This document shows, piece by piece, positions 1-8,052 of a stretch of 56,094 nt of DNA. A program made the translations under genes and the position numbers. The stretch is from contig NZ_SSOM01000027.1 of NCBI RefSeq assembly GCF_029871235.1, positions 1-56,094 of the forward strand, written 5' to 3'. This DNA is from Pseudomonas sp. BN411 (lineage in GTDB: Bacteria > Pseudomonadota > Gammaproteobacteria > Pseudomonadales > Pseudomonadaceae). The notes below the pieces were generated by a model. It made no database searches. It was given only the letters and a program-made list of their open reading frames with translations, and was not told the origin of the DNA. Positions within the stretch are counted from its first letter, which is position 1, and each line of letters starts with the position of its first letter.

Positions 1-47
1 AGCAGGGTCAGTGCCAGAGCGGCACAAAGCAGATGAATCGAACGCAT
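1..47 (-). CDS. Start of an exported protein (partial)
   Basis: Reading leftward from the ATG at 47, the first 15 residues are MRSIHLLCAALALTL, which looks like the start of a signal peptide. The gene runs off the window edge, so its function cannot be told. It lies 76 nt beyond the stop of the anti-sigma-like gene on the same strand and is probably the last visible member of that operon. An in-frame ATG at 98 would add 17 residues and cannot be excluded, because neither start has a strong ribosome binding site. Confidence 0.45.
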   Translation of the reverse strand, partial: MRSIHLLCAALALTL

Positions 48-123
48 GAAAGCACTTGCCAGGGTGAAGATGGCGCAATGCTCCACCTTGGCCAGCATCG
101 TGGCAAGTCCGCCATGATCGCCT

Positions 124-792
124 TCAGCGCTCACCTTCCAGCTCACGCAGTTCTGCCGCAATATCTCGCTGCGGATAGCGCGCCTGCAGTTCGTCCAGCA
201 GCTTGTGCGCTTCCTCGCGCTTACCCGCCTTCTCCAGTTCCAGCACGCGGCGCAGGTCAGCGTCGAGTTCGGCAGGCGCCGCCTTGGCCTTGGCCATCTC
301 CGTCTTGGGTGCCGTCTCCTCCAGGTGCATGGACTCCGCCTGGCGTGCCTCTTCACTGACGCTATCGGCCATGGCCGACGCCTTCTTCTCAGCCTGGGCC
401 GGGGGGCTGGCGAGCGTGGCCGGTGCGGCTCTGGACATGGGCGCGGCGGCCGGGGCCGGCGCGGAGTACTGCGCGGGGCTGGCAGGCGGCGCGTCGAAGC
501 GCTGCTGGGCCTCGTCCTGGGTGCGCAAGGTCAGGCTCAGGCCGATGCCCAGGGTGGCGAAGCCAGCCACGGCGACCGCCCAACGCTGCCGGCCGCCAGC
601 GCCAAACAGCCAGGCGTGCAGACGCTCACTGAGCGACGGGCGACGTTCAGGCCGGTTCTGGGCGGCCTGGGCAGTCGCCGCGGCGAGGATGCGCTGGTCC
701 AGCGACGCCGACGGTTCATCGTGGCTGTGGCGGCGATAGTGTTCGAGCAGTTCCCGTTCCATGGCGTCCGGCTTGTGCGGGTCTTGGTTCAT
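124..792 (-). CDS. Anti-sigma-factor-like membrane protein
   Basis: This 222-aa protein has a charged N-terminal part, one hydrophobic segment near residues 70-88 (WAVAVAGFATLGIGLSL), then a Pro/Ala-rich linker and a charged, helical C-terminal part. That layout fits a single-pass anti-sigma factor with its sigma-binding part in the cytoplasm. The start codon overlaps the last codons of the ECF sigma gene by 4 nt, so the two are translationally coupled, as is usual for sigma/anti-sigma pairs. No zinc-binding HxxxCxxC motif is visible, so it is not a classical ZAS type. From memory it resembles the SbrR partner of SbrI in P. aeruginosa; that link is inference. Confidence 0.7.
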   Translation of the reverse strand: MNQDPHKPDAMERELLEHYRRHSHDEPSASLDQRILAAATAQAAQNRPERRPSLSERLHAWLFGAGGRQRWAVAVAGFATLGIGLSLTLRTQDEAQQRFDAPPASPAQYSAPAPAAAPMSRAAPATLASPPAQAEKKASAMADSVSEEARQAESMHLEETAPKTEMAKAKAAPAELDADLRRVLELEKAGKREEAHKLLDELQARYPQRDIAAELRELEGER

Positions 793-1379
793 GCGGATAC
801 CTCCTCGGCCGCAGCCGGGTCGGCCAACAGCCGACGCAACTTCTGCAACGCATAGCGCAGGCGGCTCTTCACCGTCTCTGCGGGGGTGCGGGTAAGTTCG
901 GCGATCTCGGTCAATTCCAGGTCACCGTGGGCGCGCAGCAGGAATACCTCGCGCTGCTCACCCGGCAGTTCGTCCAGGGCCGCGCGCAGGCGCTGCTGGT
1001 CCTGGCTGAGGGAAAGTTCCCGCTCGGGGTCCGGGCTCTCCCCCGGCAGCGCCTCGCCGTGCAGCGTCTCATCGAAGGCTTCTTCACGGCCCTGGAGGCG
1101 GCCGTGCTTGCGCCAATGGTCGATCAGGCGATTGCGGGCGATCTGGTAGAGCCAGGTCTTGAAGCTGGCCTGCCCGAGTGGCGATGACTCGCTGCGGATC
1201 AGGTTCAGCCAGGTCTCCTGGAAGATTTCCTCGGCCAGCGCGCCGTCGCCGCACAGGCCGCAGAGAAAACGGTAGAGACCGAGGCGATGGCGCGCGTAAA
1301 GCACGCCAAAGGCCTCGGCATCGCCATTCCGGTAACGCCGCAGCAAGGCGGCGTCGTCATCCGTGAGAGTCGCGTTCAC
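789..1379 (-). CDS. ECF (sigma-70 family) RNA polymerase sigma factor
   Basis: This 196-aa group IV sigma factor contains region 2 (AEEIFQETWLNLIR, then the FKTWLYQIARNRLIDHWR helix that contacts the -10) and region 4 (LDELPGEQREVFLLRAHGDL followed by a helix-turn-helix with ETVKSRLRYALQKLR). The start is taken as the GTG at 1379, one base after the stop of the VWA gene. A longer in-frame reading exists but would overlap the VWA gene by about 460 nt. It is coupled upstream to the VWA lipoprotein and downstream (4-nt overlap) to the anti-sigma-like protein. It probably directs RNA polymerase to a small envelope-stress regulon; the SbrI resemblance is from memory. Confidence 0.85.
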   Translation of the reverse strand: MNATLTDDDAALLRRYRNGDAEAFGVLYARHRLGLYRFLCGLCGDGALAEEIFQETWLNLIRSESSPLGQASFKTWLYQIARNRLIDHWRKHGRLQGREEAFDETLHGEALPGESPDPERELSLSQDQQRLRAALDELPGEQREVFLLRAHGDLELTEIAELTRTPAETVKSRLRYALQKLRRLLADPAAAEEVSA

Positions 1380-1380
1380 G

Positions 1381-3105
1381 TCATTCCTTCCGCGCGTGGG
1401 ATGGGGCAGGAGTTTGCAAGCTTTGCGCGAGTTCCACCAGTTGCACGAACTCGCCGCGCAGGCCGAAGCGATCGTCGCCACGGGCTCCACGGGCGAGCCC
1501 GGCGCTGTCGGCCAGACCGAAGTCTCCGGTGTACTGACCACCCTTGAGTTGCTGGGCGAAGGCCGCAACCGCAGCGGCGAAACGCAGGTCCTCGCTGGCC
1601 TGGTCCAGCGGGAGGACCTTGCCAACTGCGATGGGGCGCTCCAGCAAGCGGCTCTGCTCCGAGCCCGGTGCCTTGTAGCGCACCCGCAACCAGGCCAGTT
1701 CGCCAGCCTTGCCCTCGGCTTTCGCTGCGCTCTGGTAGCGCAGCGGCTCCAGCCAGCCCTTGGCACCGGCGGGCACGACCTCGTAGAGCGCGGTGATTGT
1801 ATGCCCGGCTCCGATCTCGCCGGCATCCACCTTGTCATTGCTGAAGTCTTCCCGCTTCAGAGCACGATTTTCATAGCCCAGCAGGCGGTACTCACTCACT
1901 TCGGCGGGGTTGAACTCCAGCTGCAGTTTCACGTCCCGCGCCACCACCGACAGGGTGGAGCCGAGCTGGTCCACCAGCACCTTGCGCGCTTCGCGCAGGT
2001 TGTCGATGTACGCGTAGTTGCCGTCGCCAGCGTCGGCCAGTTGCTCCATCAACCGCTCGTTGTAGTTGTCCACGCCGAAACCCAGGGTGGTCAGGGAAAC
2101 CCCGCCCTTGCGCTTCTGCGCGGCCAGTTGCTTGAGGCTATCGAAATCGCTGATGCCGACATTGAAGTCGCCGTCGGTGGCCAGGAGGATGCGGTTGATG
2201 CCTTCCGGGATCAGGCCCTTCTGCGCTTCGGCATAGGCCAGTTGGATGCCCGATTCGCCCGCCGTGGAGCCGCCAGCGCTCAGCTGTTCGATGGCCGCGC
2301 GGATCTTCGCCTTCTCGTTGCCGGGCGTGGAGCCCAGTACCACCCTCGCCTCCCCGGCATAGGTGACCAGGGAGACTCGATCCTGCGGGCGCAACTGGTC
2401 CACCAGCAACTTGAGGGTGCCCTGCACCATGGGCAGGCCTTCGCGGCGGTCCATGGAGCCCGAGACGTCCACCAGGAATACCAGGTTAGCCGGCGGGAGC
2501 TGTTCGACGCTGCTGTCGGAGGCCTTTATCGCCACGCGCAACAGGCGGGTTTGCGGATTCCAGGGGGTCTGCGCCTGCTCGATACCGATGCCGAAGGGCA
2601 CGTCGCCTTCCGGCAGCGGATAGTGGTACGGGAAGTAGTTGACCATCTCCTCCAGCCGCACGGCATCGGCCGGCGGCAGCTGCCCGCCGTTCAGGAAGCG
2701 CCGCACATTGGCGTAGCTGCCGGTGTCGACATCGATGCTGAAGGTAGAGACCGGATCGCTGGCAACCGCGTGAACCGGGTTATCGGGAACATGCTGGTAC
2801 TGCTCGCGGGGAACATCGCGATAGCCCGGCTGCAACGCATCCGCCATGGGTGCAGGCGCGATCATGGGCATCTGCCTGACCTCGGCGGCGTAGTCGGCGC
2901 GCTTGGCCATGGCTGCCGGCGCGCTGGCCTTGCTCTCCTCGCGCAGTTCAGGCTCGACCTGGATCGATGCGGGCGGCGGCGCCTCGGCCTTGCCGCTGGC
3001 GGGTGCAGACGCATCCTGCGCACTGCAGGCGGCCAGGGCCAGCAGCAGGCCGGCGGTGAAGCCGGCTGCCAGGGGTTGGTGCTGAAGGAAACTGTGGCTG
3101 GACAT
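1381..3105 (-). CDS. VWA-domain lipoprotein (YfbK-like)
   Basis: This 574-aa protein has a lipoprotein signal peptide (LLLALAACS, lipidated Cys near residue 28). A conserved N-terminal segment (FSIDVDTGSYANVRRFLNGG) precedes a von Willebrand factor A domain with a complete MIDAS motif (DVSGSMD) and a later ATDGDFN. The C-terminal part fits the DUF3520 domain found in YfbK-type proteins. It is probably anchored to a membrane on the periplasmic side and binds a partner through a metal ion. It is the first gene of a minus-strand operon and ends one base before the ECF sigma gene, which suggests that it works in the same pathway, possibly as sensor or target. Confidence 0.85.
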   Translation of the reverse strand: MSSHSFLQHQPLAAGFTAGLLLALAACSAQDASAPASGKAEAPPPASIQVEPELREESKASAPAAMAKRADYAAEVRQMPMIAPAPMADALQPGYRDVPREQYQHVPDNPVHAVASDPVSTFSIDVDTGSYANVRRFLNGGQLPPADAVRLEEMVNYFPYHYPLPEGDVPFGIGIEQAQTPWNPQTRLLRVAIKASDSSVEQLPPANLVFLVDVSGSMDRREGLPMVQGTLKLLVDQLRPQDRVSLVTYAGEARVVLGSTPGNEKAKIRAAIEQLSAGGSTAGESGIQLAYAEAQKGLIPEGINRILLATDGDFNVGISDFDSLKQLAAQKRKGGVSLTTLGFGVDNYNERLMEQLADAGDGNYAYIDNLREARKVLVDQLGSTLSVVARDVKLQLEFNPAEVSEYRLLGYENRALKREDFSNDKVDAGEIGAGHTITALYEVVPAGAKGWLEPLRYQSAAKAEGKAGELAWLRVRYKAPGSEQSRLLERPIAVGKVLPLDQASEDLRFAAAVAAFAQQLKGGQYTGDFGLADSAGLARGARGDDRFGLRGEFVQLVELAQSLQTPAPSHARKE

Positions 3106-3208
3106 GGGACGCCTCCTGGGAACGAATGAGCCATTCGCACCAGTAGACGGAGGCGCCTTGCCAAACGGGTTAAGGCTGCGTGGATTTCTGAAAGGCTGCC
3201 TTGTAGCC

Positions 3209-3233
3209 CTTGGCGAATGAATTCGCCCCTACA
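3209..3233 (-). repeat. Single REP arm overlapping the MocR stop codon
   Basis: The 25-nt sequence CTTGGCGAATGAATTCGCCC followed by CTACA is identical to the right arm of the inverted pair at 43043-43140. Read on the minus strand it starts TGTAGGGGCG, and the TAG inside it is the stop codon of the MocR gene. The bases just to its left (about 3187-3208) loosely resemble the spacer of the 43-kb pair, so this looks like half of such an element. Its coverage elsewhere in the genome is not visible from this window. Confidence 0.8.
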
Positions 3234-4662
3234 GACCGGCCTCCTGGCAGAGCTGCTTGGCCAGCATGCCGAGGGTCATGATGGCCCGCTCGGCCTCACG
3301 ATTCCACGGGATGCCGCAGTTCAGCCGCACGCAGTGGTTGAACTGCTCGGTGTTACTGAAGATCAGCCCCGGCGCGATGCTGATGCCCTGCTGCAGGGCG
3401 CGCACGTGCAGGTCTTTGGTGTTCACCTTGGCGGGCAGGCTGATCCAGAGGATGAAGCCGCCGTTGGGACGGGTGATCTGGGTGCCTTCGGGGAAGTACT
3501 GCTGCACGCCCAGCTGGAATGCGGTGAGGTTCTTCCGGTACTCCTGGCGGATGTAGCGCAGGTGCCGGTCGTAGCCGCCATTCTCCAGGTAGGCGGCCAC
3601 CCCCATCTGGGTAACGCTGCACGCCGAGTGGGTGCTGAAGGTCTGCAGGCGCTGGATTTCCGCCTGGTACTTGCCGGCGATCATCCAGCCGATGCGCACC
3701 CCAGGCGACAGGGTCTTGGAGAAGCTGGAACAGTAGATCACCCGGTCATCGAGGTCGTAGGCCTTGATCGCCTTGGACGGCCCCTGGTCGAACATCAGCT
3801 CGCCGTAGATATCGTCTTCGATGATCTGGATGTCGAAGTCCGAGGACAGGCGCAGCAGCTGCTTCTGGCGCTCTTCGGGAATGGTGCCACCCAAGGGATT
3901 GCTCAGTCGCGCGGTCAACACCAGCGCCTTGATCGGCCACTGGTTGGCGGCCAGTTGCAGGGCCTCCAGGCTGATGCCGGTGGTGGGGTCGCTGGGAATC
4001 TCGATCACCTTCAGGCCGAGCAGGTCGGCCAGTTGCAGCAGGCCGTAATAGGTCGGCGACTCGGTAGCAATCAGGTCGCCGGGACGCGTCAGCACCCGCA
4101 GGCTCATCTGCAGTGCGTCCACGCAGCCGTGGGTGATCACCACTTCGCTCGGGTCCACCACCACGCCGGCATCGCGCATGCGGATGGCCACCTGGCGACG
4201 CAGCGGTTCGAAGCCAGGGCTGAACATGTAGCTGAAGGCACGCGGGCTATGGAAACGGGTGACCTTGGCCAGTTGCTGGTGCAGGGTGCGCACCGGCAGG
4301 TAATCGACATGGGGAACCGCCGCCCCCAGGGGGAACACACCTTCGCGGCGGGATTCGGCCAGTACCTGCTGGATGATGCTGGCGCGGGTGACGAGGCCCG
4401 GGCGTTCGACACGAGCGATATCCGGGGTAGATGCGGTCAGGGCCGGCGTCTGGTGCACGTAGAAACCGGACTGCGGGCGAGCGCGGATCAGACCCTGGTC
4501 TTCCAGGCTGGCGTAGGCCTGCAGCACCGTGGCGTGGCTGACATTGAGCTGGGAGCTGAGCTTGCGCACCGAGGGTACGCGTTCGCCGGGCTGGTAGACG
4601 CCACGGCGAATGTCATCGGCCAGTTGCTGGGCGATGCGCTGGTAAAGCAACAGATTGGTCAT
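3229..4662 (-). CDS. MocR-type regulator (GntR HTH fused to aminotransferase)
   Basis: This 477-aa protein has an N-terminal GntR winged helix (residues 1-70, with ERVPSVRKLSSQLNVSHATV) joined to a fold-type I aminotransferase domain. The PLP-binding lysine is near residue 316 in SSFSKTLSPG, and the cofactor-contacting LSNPLGG and EDDIYG are present. Proteins of this family use PLP to sense amines or amino acids and mostly regulate a neighbouring gene. The start is the ATG at 4662; a longer reading adds 19 residues upstream. Its stop TAG lies inside a REP arm. No obvious metabolic target is adjacent, so its ligand is unknown. Confidence 0.88.
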   Translation of the reverse strand: MTNLLLYQRIAQQLADDIRRGVYQPGERVPSVRKLSSQLNVSHATVLQAYASLEDQGLIRARPQSGFYVHQTPALTASTPDIARVERPGLVTRASIIQQVLAESRREGVFPLGAAVPHVDYLPVRTLHQQLAKVTRFHSPRAFSYMFSPGFEPLRRQVAIRMRDAGVVVDPSEVVITHGCVDALQMSLRVLTRPGDLIATESPTYYGLLQLADLLGLKVIEIPSDPTTGISLEALQLAANQWPIKALVLTARLSNPLGGTIPEERQKQLLRLSSDFDIQIIEDDIYGELMFDQGPSKAIKAYDLDDRVIYCSSFSKTLSPGVRIGWMIAGKYQAEIQRLQTFSTHSACSVTQMGVAAYLENGGYDRHLRYIRQEYRKNLTAFQLGVQQYFPEGTQITRPNGGFILWISLPAKVNTKDLHVRALQQGISIAPGLIFSNTEQFNHCVRLNCGIPWNREAERAIMTLGMLAKQLCQEAGL

Positions 4663-4770
4663 GTAGGCGGCACCTGTATCACTGGACCGAAACACTATCC
4701 GAACACTCTGTAACTGCACCGGTACAGATCGGGAAATTGTGGCCGTTACAGTGAATTTGTCCAGGCACTA

Positions 4771-4801
4771 AAAAGCCCCGGTGCCGAACGGCAACCGGGG
4801 C
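4771..4801 (-). terminator. Rho-independent terminator of the OmpA operon
   Basis: A GC-rich stem (GCCCCGGTGCC pairing with GGCAACCGGGGC) is followed on the minus strand by a run of Ts. It lies 16 nt after the OmpA-like gene. Confidence 0.85.
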
Positions 4802-4816
4802 CCTTGTTTACGGGCA

Positions 4817-5629
4817 TCAGCGTGTCGGGCCGAGCTCGCCCTTTTCGTTGGAGAAGACGATCTCCACGCGGCGGTTCTGCGCCCTGCCCCGGTTGGAAGC
4901 GTTTTCCGCCACCGGGAAGGCTTCCCCATAACCCTGGACTTGGATGCGCTTGGCATCGATGCCGAGGTCAACCAGGGCGTCGGCCACCGCTTGCGCACGG
5001 TCGGTGGAAAGCCTGAGGTTGTCCGGCTTGGTGCCGCTGCTGTCGGTGTAGCCCTCGATGCGCACAACGCGTCGCGGGTTGAGCTGGAGGAACTGCACTA
5101 GCTTGAGCACGGTGCGGTTGGCCGAAGCCTTGAGGTCGGCGTGACCGGTATCGAACAGCACGTCACCCAGGGTCATCACCAGGCCGCGATCGGTTTCGGT
5201 AGCGGCCAGGGCAATCATCTGCTCTTCCAGCCATTTTCCCTGCTGCTGAACGCTGAGCATCTTGGCTTCACGCAGTGCCAGTTGCAGGCGCTCACGTTCC
5301 AGTTGCAGCTTGGCGGCGCGGGCCTGGTTCTGGCTCTGCTCGCTGTTCTGGCTGGCGATTTCGCTGTAGCGCTGGCTCAGGTAGGCGTAATGGACGACGT
5401 CGACATCGTTGCCCCAGTAGCTGGACAGTCGCTCGGCGCGGGCCAGGGATTCGCCGGCCCGGATCACGTCCTTGGGTGCGGCGCTGAGGACGCTCTGGTC
5501 CTCCTTGACCTTCTGGAACATCTGCCGGGCCTGCTCCAGGCTCTGTTCGGTCTGCTGCTGGTTGGCGCAACCGCCAAGCAGGCCGAGGCCGATCAACAGG
5601 CCGGCGGTCAAAGCATGAGTCCGCTTCAC
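4817..5629 (-). CDS. OmpA-family peptidoglycan-binding lipoprotein with DUF4398 region
   Basis: This 270-aa outer-membrane lipoprotein has a signal peptide ending in LGLLGGC (Cys about residue 21). A helical, Gln/Arg-rich middle (residues 30-140) fits the DUF4398 region. The C-terminal OmpA domain is shown by DVLFDTGHADLK, IEGYTDSSG, LSTDRAQAVADAL, VQGYGEAFPVAENAS and RRVEIVFS; these carry the Asp and Arg that bind diaminopimelate. It probably ties the outer membrane to peptidoglycan. Its start overlaps the stop of the preceding DUF4398 gene by 4 nt, so the two lipoproteins are co-translated and likely act as a pair. A strong terminator follows. Confidence 0.88.
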   Translation of the reverse strand: MKRTHALTAGLLIGLGLLGGCANQQQTEQSLEQARQMFQKVKEDQSVLSAAPKDVIRAGESLARAERLSSYWGNDVDVVHYAYLSQRYSEIASQNSEQSQNQARAAKLQLERERLQLALREAKMLSVQQQGKWLEEQMIALAATETDRGLVMTLGDVLFDTGHADLKASANRTVLKLVQFLQLNPRRVVRIEGYTDSSGTKPDNLRLSTDRAQAVADALVDLGIDAKRIQVQGYGEAFPVAENASNRGRAQNRRVEIVFSNEKGELGPTR

Positions 5630-6000
5630 TGCACATCTCCCAACTGCTTGCGCAGGCGATTGATCCGCGACGTCAGCTCGGCCAACTGGTCCTGGCTCTT
5701 CTTGGTCAACACCTTGGCCTCGGCCAGGCGCGCGTCCAGTTCGGCTTCCTCGGCGAGGATGCGGGCGCGCTTGTAGTCCTGCTCACCCATGTTCTTCTCG
5801 GCCAGGGCGAGCTTCTCCTGGGCAAGCTTCATTTCCTCGATCTGATCGGTGGCGCCAACGGCCGTGGCCTGCTCCACCGCCTTGTGGGTCAGGCGCATCT
5901 GTTCGATGGGCGCCGGGTCGTTGGCGCAGCCGGCCAGGGCCAGCACAGCCAGACCGGCTGCAAACAGGGGTGTCTTGCTCACTAGAGGGTTCCTAATCAT
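5626..6000 (-). CDS. DUF4398-domain lipoprotein
   Basis: This 124-aa protein has a lipoprotein signal (AGLAVLALAGC, Cys about residue 25) followed by an almost entirely helical, coiled-coil-prone domain (EEMKLAQEKLALAEKNMGEQ, RILAEEAELDARLAEAKVLT) typical of DUF4398. The helical part resembles the middle of the OmpA-like protein encoded next, which suggests duplication of one module. It overlaps its neighbours by 4 nt on both sides (solute-binding protein before, OmpA-like after). The function is unknown; location in the outer membrane or periplasm is inferred from the lipobox. Confidence 0.82.
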   Translation of the reverse strand: MIRNPLVSKTPLFAAGLAVLALAGCANDPAPIEQMRLTHKAVEQATAVGATDQIEEMKLAQEKLALAEKNMGEQDYKRARILAEEAELDARLAEAKVLTKKSQDQLAELTSRINRLRKQLGDVQ

Positions 6001-6812
6001 TCGGGCGTGGCGACCGGTTGCATCTGCAGTGCCTTCCAGCGTTCCAGGTTGCGCTGCAGCAGGGTTTCCGGCACTCCGGCGGCGACCAATTCTGTCATCT
6101 TTTTGGCCAACTGTCCGCGCAGCCAGGGATCGTTGCAGGCCGAGTTGTGGGACAGGGTCAGGTACAGACCTTCACTGGAAATCGGCGGTTCCAGGGCGAC
6201 CAGATCGTCGGCCATGCCCAGGGTGTCGGCCAGCACCAGGCCGGGGTAGCGCTCGTAGAGCACATACTCGGTGCGCTCAAGCAGAAGCTTCTGGTAGGCC
6301 TGGGTCAGGCTGGGGACCTCCTCGAGCTTGAGGTTTTCCCTGGCAAACTGGTCGAAGGCTTGGCCGAAGCTGTTCTTCACCAGGGTGCCACCGGTATGGC
6401 TGCGCAGGTCGTCCCAGCCGCTGTAGGGGAATGCCTTGTCGCGCTTCACCCAGACGACGCTCTGGGTTTCGAGAAACGCCGGATGGACGTAGTCCATGGT
6501 TTCCAGGCGCGGAAGCGTGAGGAAGGCTCCGGCGATCAGATCGACCCGGCCGGTGCGGACTTCATCCTGGGCGCGGGACCAGGGACCGGTGTAGAGGATT
6601 TCCACCTTCAGCCCGAGCTCCTTGGCGATCTGCTTGAGCAGGTCAGCATTGGCGCCTATCAGTTGCTTGGGGTTCTCTGGGTCACGCCAGAGGTAGGGCG
6701 GGTACTCGGGATTGCCGGTGGCCACCAGGCGCTCGCATTTCCCAGCCGCCTGCCCGAGTCCGGGAAGCAGGCACAGCACGAGGAGAAGGAACGAGCGGTG
6801 GAATCTTGGCAT
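5997..6812 (-). CDS. Periplasmic solute-binding protein (family 3 type)
   Basis: This 271-aa protein has a cleavable signal peptide (residues 1-22, LLLVLCLLPGLGQAAG) and an SBP_bac_3 fold (GNPEYPPYLWRD, GANADLLKQIAKELGLKVEI, DLIAGAFLTLPRLETMDYV). It resembles polar amino-acid binding proteins, but no ABC permease or ATPase gene is next to it. It is the first gene of a tightly overlapping trio with two peptidoglycan/outer-membrane lipoproteins. It may therefore sense a ligand or shape the envelope rather than feed a transporter; that is inference. Confidence 0.85.
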   Translation of the reverse strand: MPRFHRSFLLLVLCLLPGLGQAAGKCERLVATGNPEYPPYLWRDPENPKQLIGANADLLKQIAKELGLKVEILYTGPWSRAQDEVRTGRVDLIAGAFLTLPRLETMDYVHPAFLETQSVVWVKRDKAFPYSGWDDLRSHTGGTLVKNSFGQAFDQFARENLKLEEVPSLTQAYQKLLLERTEYVLYERYPGLVLADTLGMADDLVALEPPISSEGLYLTLSHNSACNDPWLRGQLAKKMTELVAAGVPETLLQRNLERWKALQMQPVATPE

Positions 6813-6927
6813 CTGAGGTTTCCCGGACTGGACATTCGATTGGCCGCAGCGTGGGCGGCATCGCCTGGAACGAGCTTCATGCTAGCGTACAGGCGGCTTC
6901 TAGAACTATTCGTGATAAGGACAGGCC

Positions 6928-7857
6928 ATGAAGAAATTCATCATCGCAGTCGTCATGCTGCTGGCGGCTGCGGCGGCAACCCTCTACTTCTCCCCCGCTA
7001 CGCTGACCGCCAGCGTGCGCCTGGTGGAACGCCAGCTCGCCGGTTTGTCGGAGCGGCAGGTCGCGCTGGGCGATCTTAGCATCCATTACTACGAGGGCGG
7101 CCCGGCCAAGGGCGAAACCATCGTGATGATTCATGGATTCGGCGCGAACAAGGACAACTGGCTGCGATTCGCCCGCCATTTCACCCAGCGCTATCACGTC
7201 ATCGCCCTGGACCTGCCCGGCTTCGGGGACAGCGACCGGCCTGCTGGCAGCTACGACGTCGGCACCCAGGCCGAGCGCCTGGAGTCTTTCATCAAGACGC
7301 TGGAGCTGGGCAAGGTCCACCTGGTAGGCAACTCCATGGGCGGCCATATTGCCGGCCTCTTCGCGGCCCGCTACCCGCAGCAGGTGCGCAGCCTGGCGAT
7401 GTTCGACAACGGCGGCATCACGGCGCCGAACAAGAGCGAGCTGTTCAACTTGATCGAAAGCGGCCAGCCCAATCCGCTGGTGGTGCGCAGCGCTGGGGAC
7501 TTCCAGCGCATGCTGGATTTCGTCTTCGTCGAGCCGCCGCCCCTGCCTGAGTCGGTGAAGTCCTACCTGGCCGAGCAGTCCATGACCAATGAAGCGCACT
7601 ACGATGAAGTCTTCCGCCAGCTTCGCGAGCGCTACGTTCCGCTGGAGCCCGAACTGCCGCGAATCGAGGCCCCTACCCTGCTGCTCTGGGGCGATCGCGA
7701 CCGGGTGCTGGATGTGTCCAGCATCGAGGTGATGAAGCCGCTACTGAAGAAACCCAGTGTGGTGATCATGCGGGACTGCGGCCACGCGCCCATGATCGAG
7801 CGCCCCGAGGAAACCGCCCGCCACTACCAGGCCTTCCTCGACGCTAGCCGCGGCTGA
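6928..7857 (+). CDS. Exported alpha/beta-hydrolase (lipase/esterase)
   Basis: This 309-aa protein has an N-terminal hydrophobic segment (residues 1-25) that is either a signal anchor or a signal peptide. An alpha/beta-hydrolase fold follows: oxyanion motif HGFGANKDNW (69-78), nucleophile Ser136 in GNSMGGH, acid in WGDRDRVLD (about 256-262) and His286 in DCGHAPMIERP. It probably hydrolyses acyl esters at the periplasmic face. An AAGGA ribosome binding site precedes the ATG. In P. aeruginosa a similar lipase (PA2949, from memory) also sits beside the etf genes, so the arrangement looks conserved. A REP element and a terminator follow. Confidence 0.87.
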   Translation: MKKFIIAVVMLLAAAAATLYFSPATLTASVRLVERQLAGLSERQVALGDLSIHYYEGGPAKGETIVMIHGFGANKDNWLRFARHFTQRYHVIALDLPGFGDSDRPAGSYDVGTQAERLESFIKTLELGKVHLVGNSMGGHIAGLFAARYPQQVRSLAMFDNGGITAPNKSELFNLIESGQPNPLVVRSAGDFQRMLDFVFVEPPPLPESVKSYLAEQSMTNEAHYDEVFRQLRERYVPLEPELPRIEAPTLLLWGDRDRVLDVSSIEVMKPLLKKPSVVIMRDCGHAPMIERPEETARHYQAFLDASRG

Positions 7858-7911
7858 CAGACAGTAAAAATGCTGTGTCTGCATTAAGGGTTGCAAGTAG
7901 CTGTATTGCCC

Positions 7912-7966
7912 GTAGGAGCTGGCTTGCCAGCGAATGGTCCCTTTTCGCTAGCAAGCTAGCTCCCAC
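7912..7966. repeat. REP-type inverted repeat (family 2)
   Basis: GTAGGAGCTGGCTTGCCAGC (7912-7931) is mirrored by a reverse-complement arm ending GCTAGCTCCCAC (7966), with about 9 nt between the arms. The sequence matches the common Pseudomonas intergenic REP style starting GTAGGAGC. It differs clearly from the GTAGGGGCGAATTC family found at 3.2 and 43 kb. Confidence 0.85.
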
Positions 7967-7999
7967 ATGGCTCTTGCAGCTAATTCAGACATAGCCATA

Positions 8000-8028
8000 A
8001 AAAAACCCGCTCCGAGGAGCGGGTTTTC
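8000..8028. terminator. Bidirectional terminator between lipase and etfA
   Basis: The stem CCCGCTCC/GGAGCGGG with a 2-nt loop is flanked by A and T runs on the two sides, so it can end transcription from both convergent genes. Confidence 0.9.
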
Positions 8029-8052
8029 TGTACGGCAAGCCGGGAAGCGCTA

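Noticed and set aside
1363-3129. 588-aa open frame antisense to the VWA gene
   Set aside because: The VWA frame has a lipobox and MIDAS motif; the antisense frame has no recognisable domain and extends over the sigma gene start.
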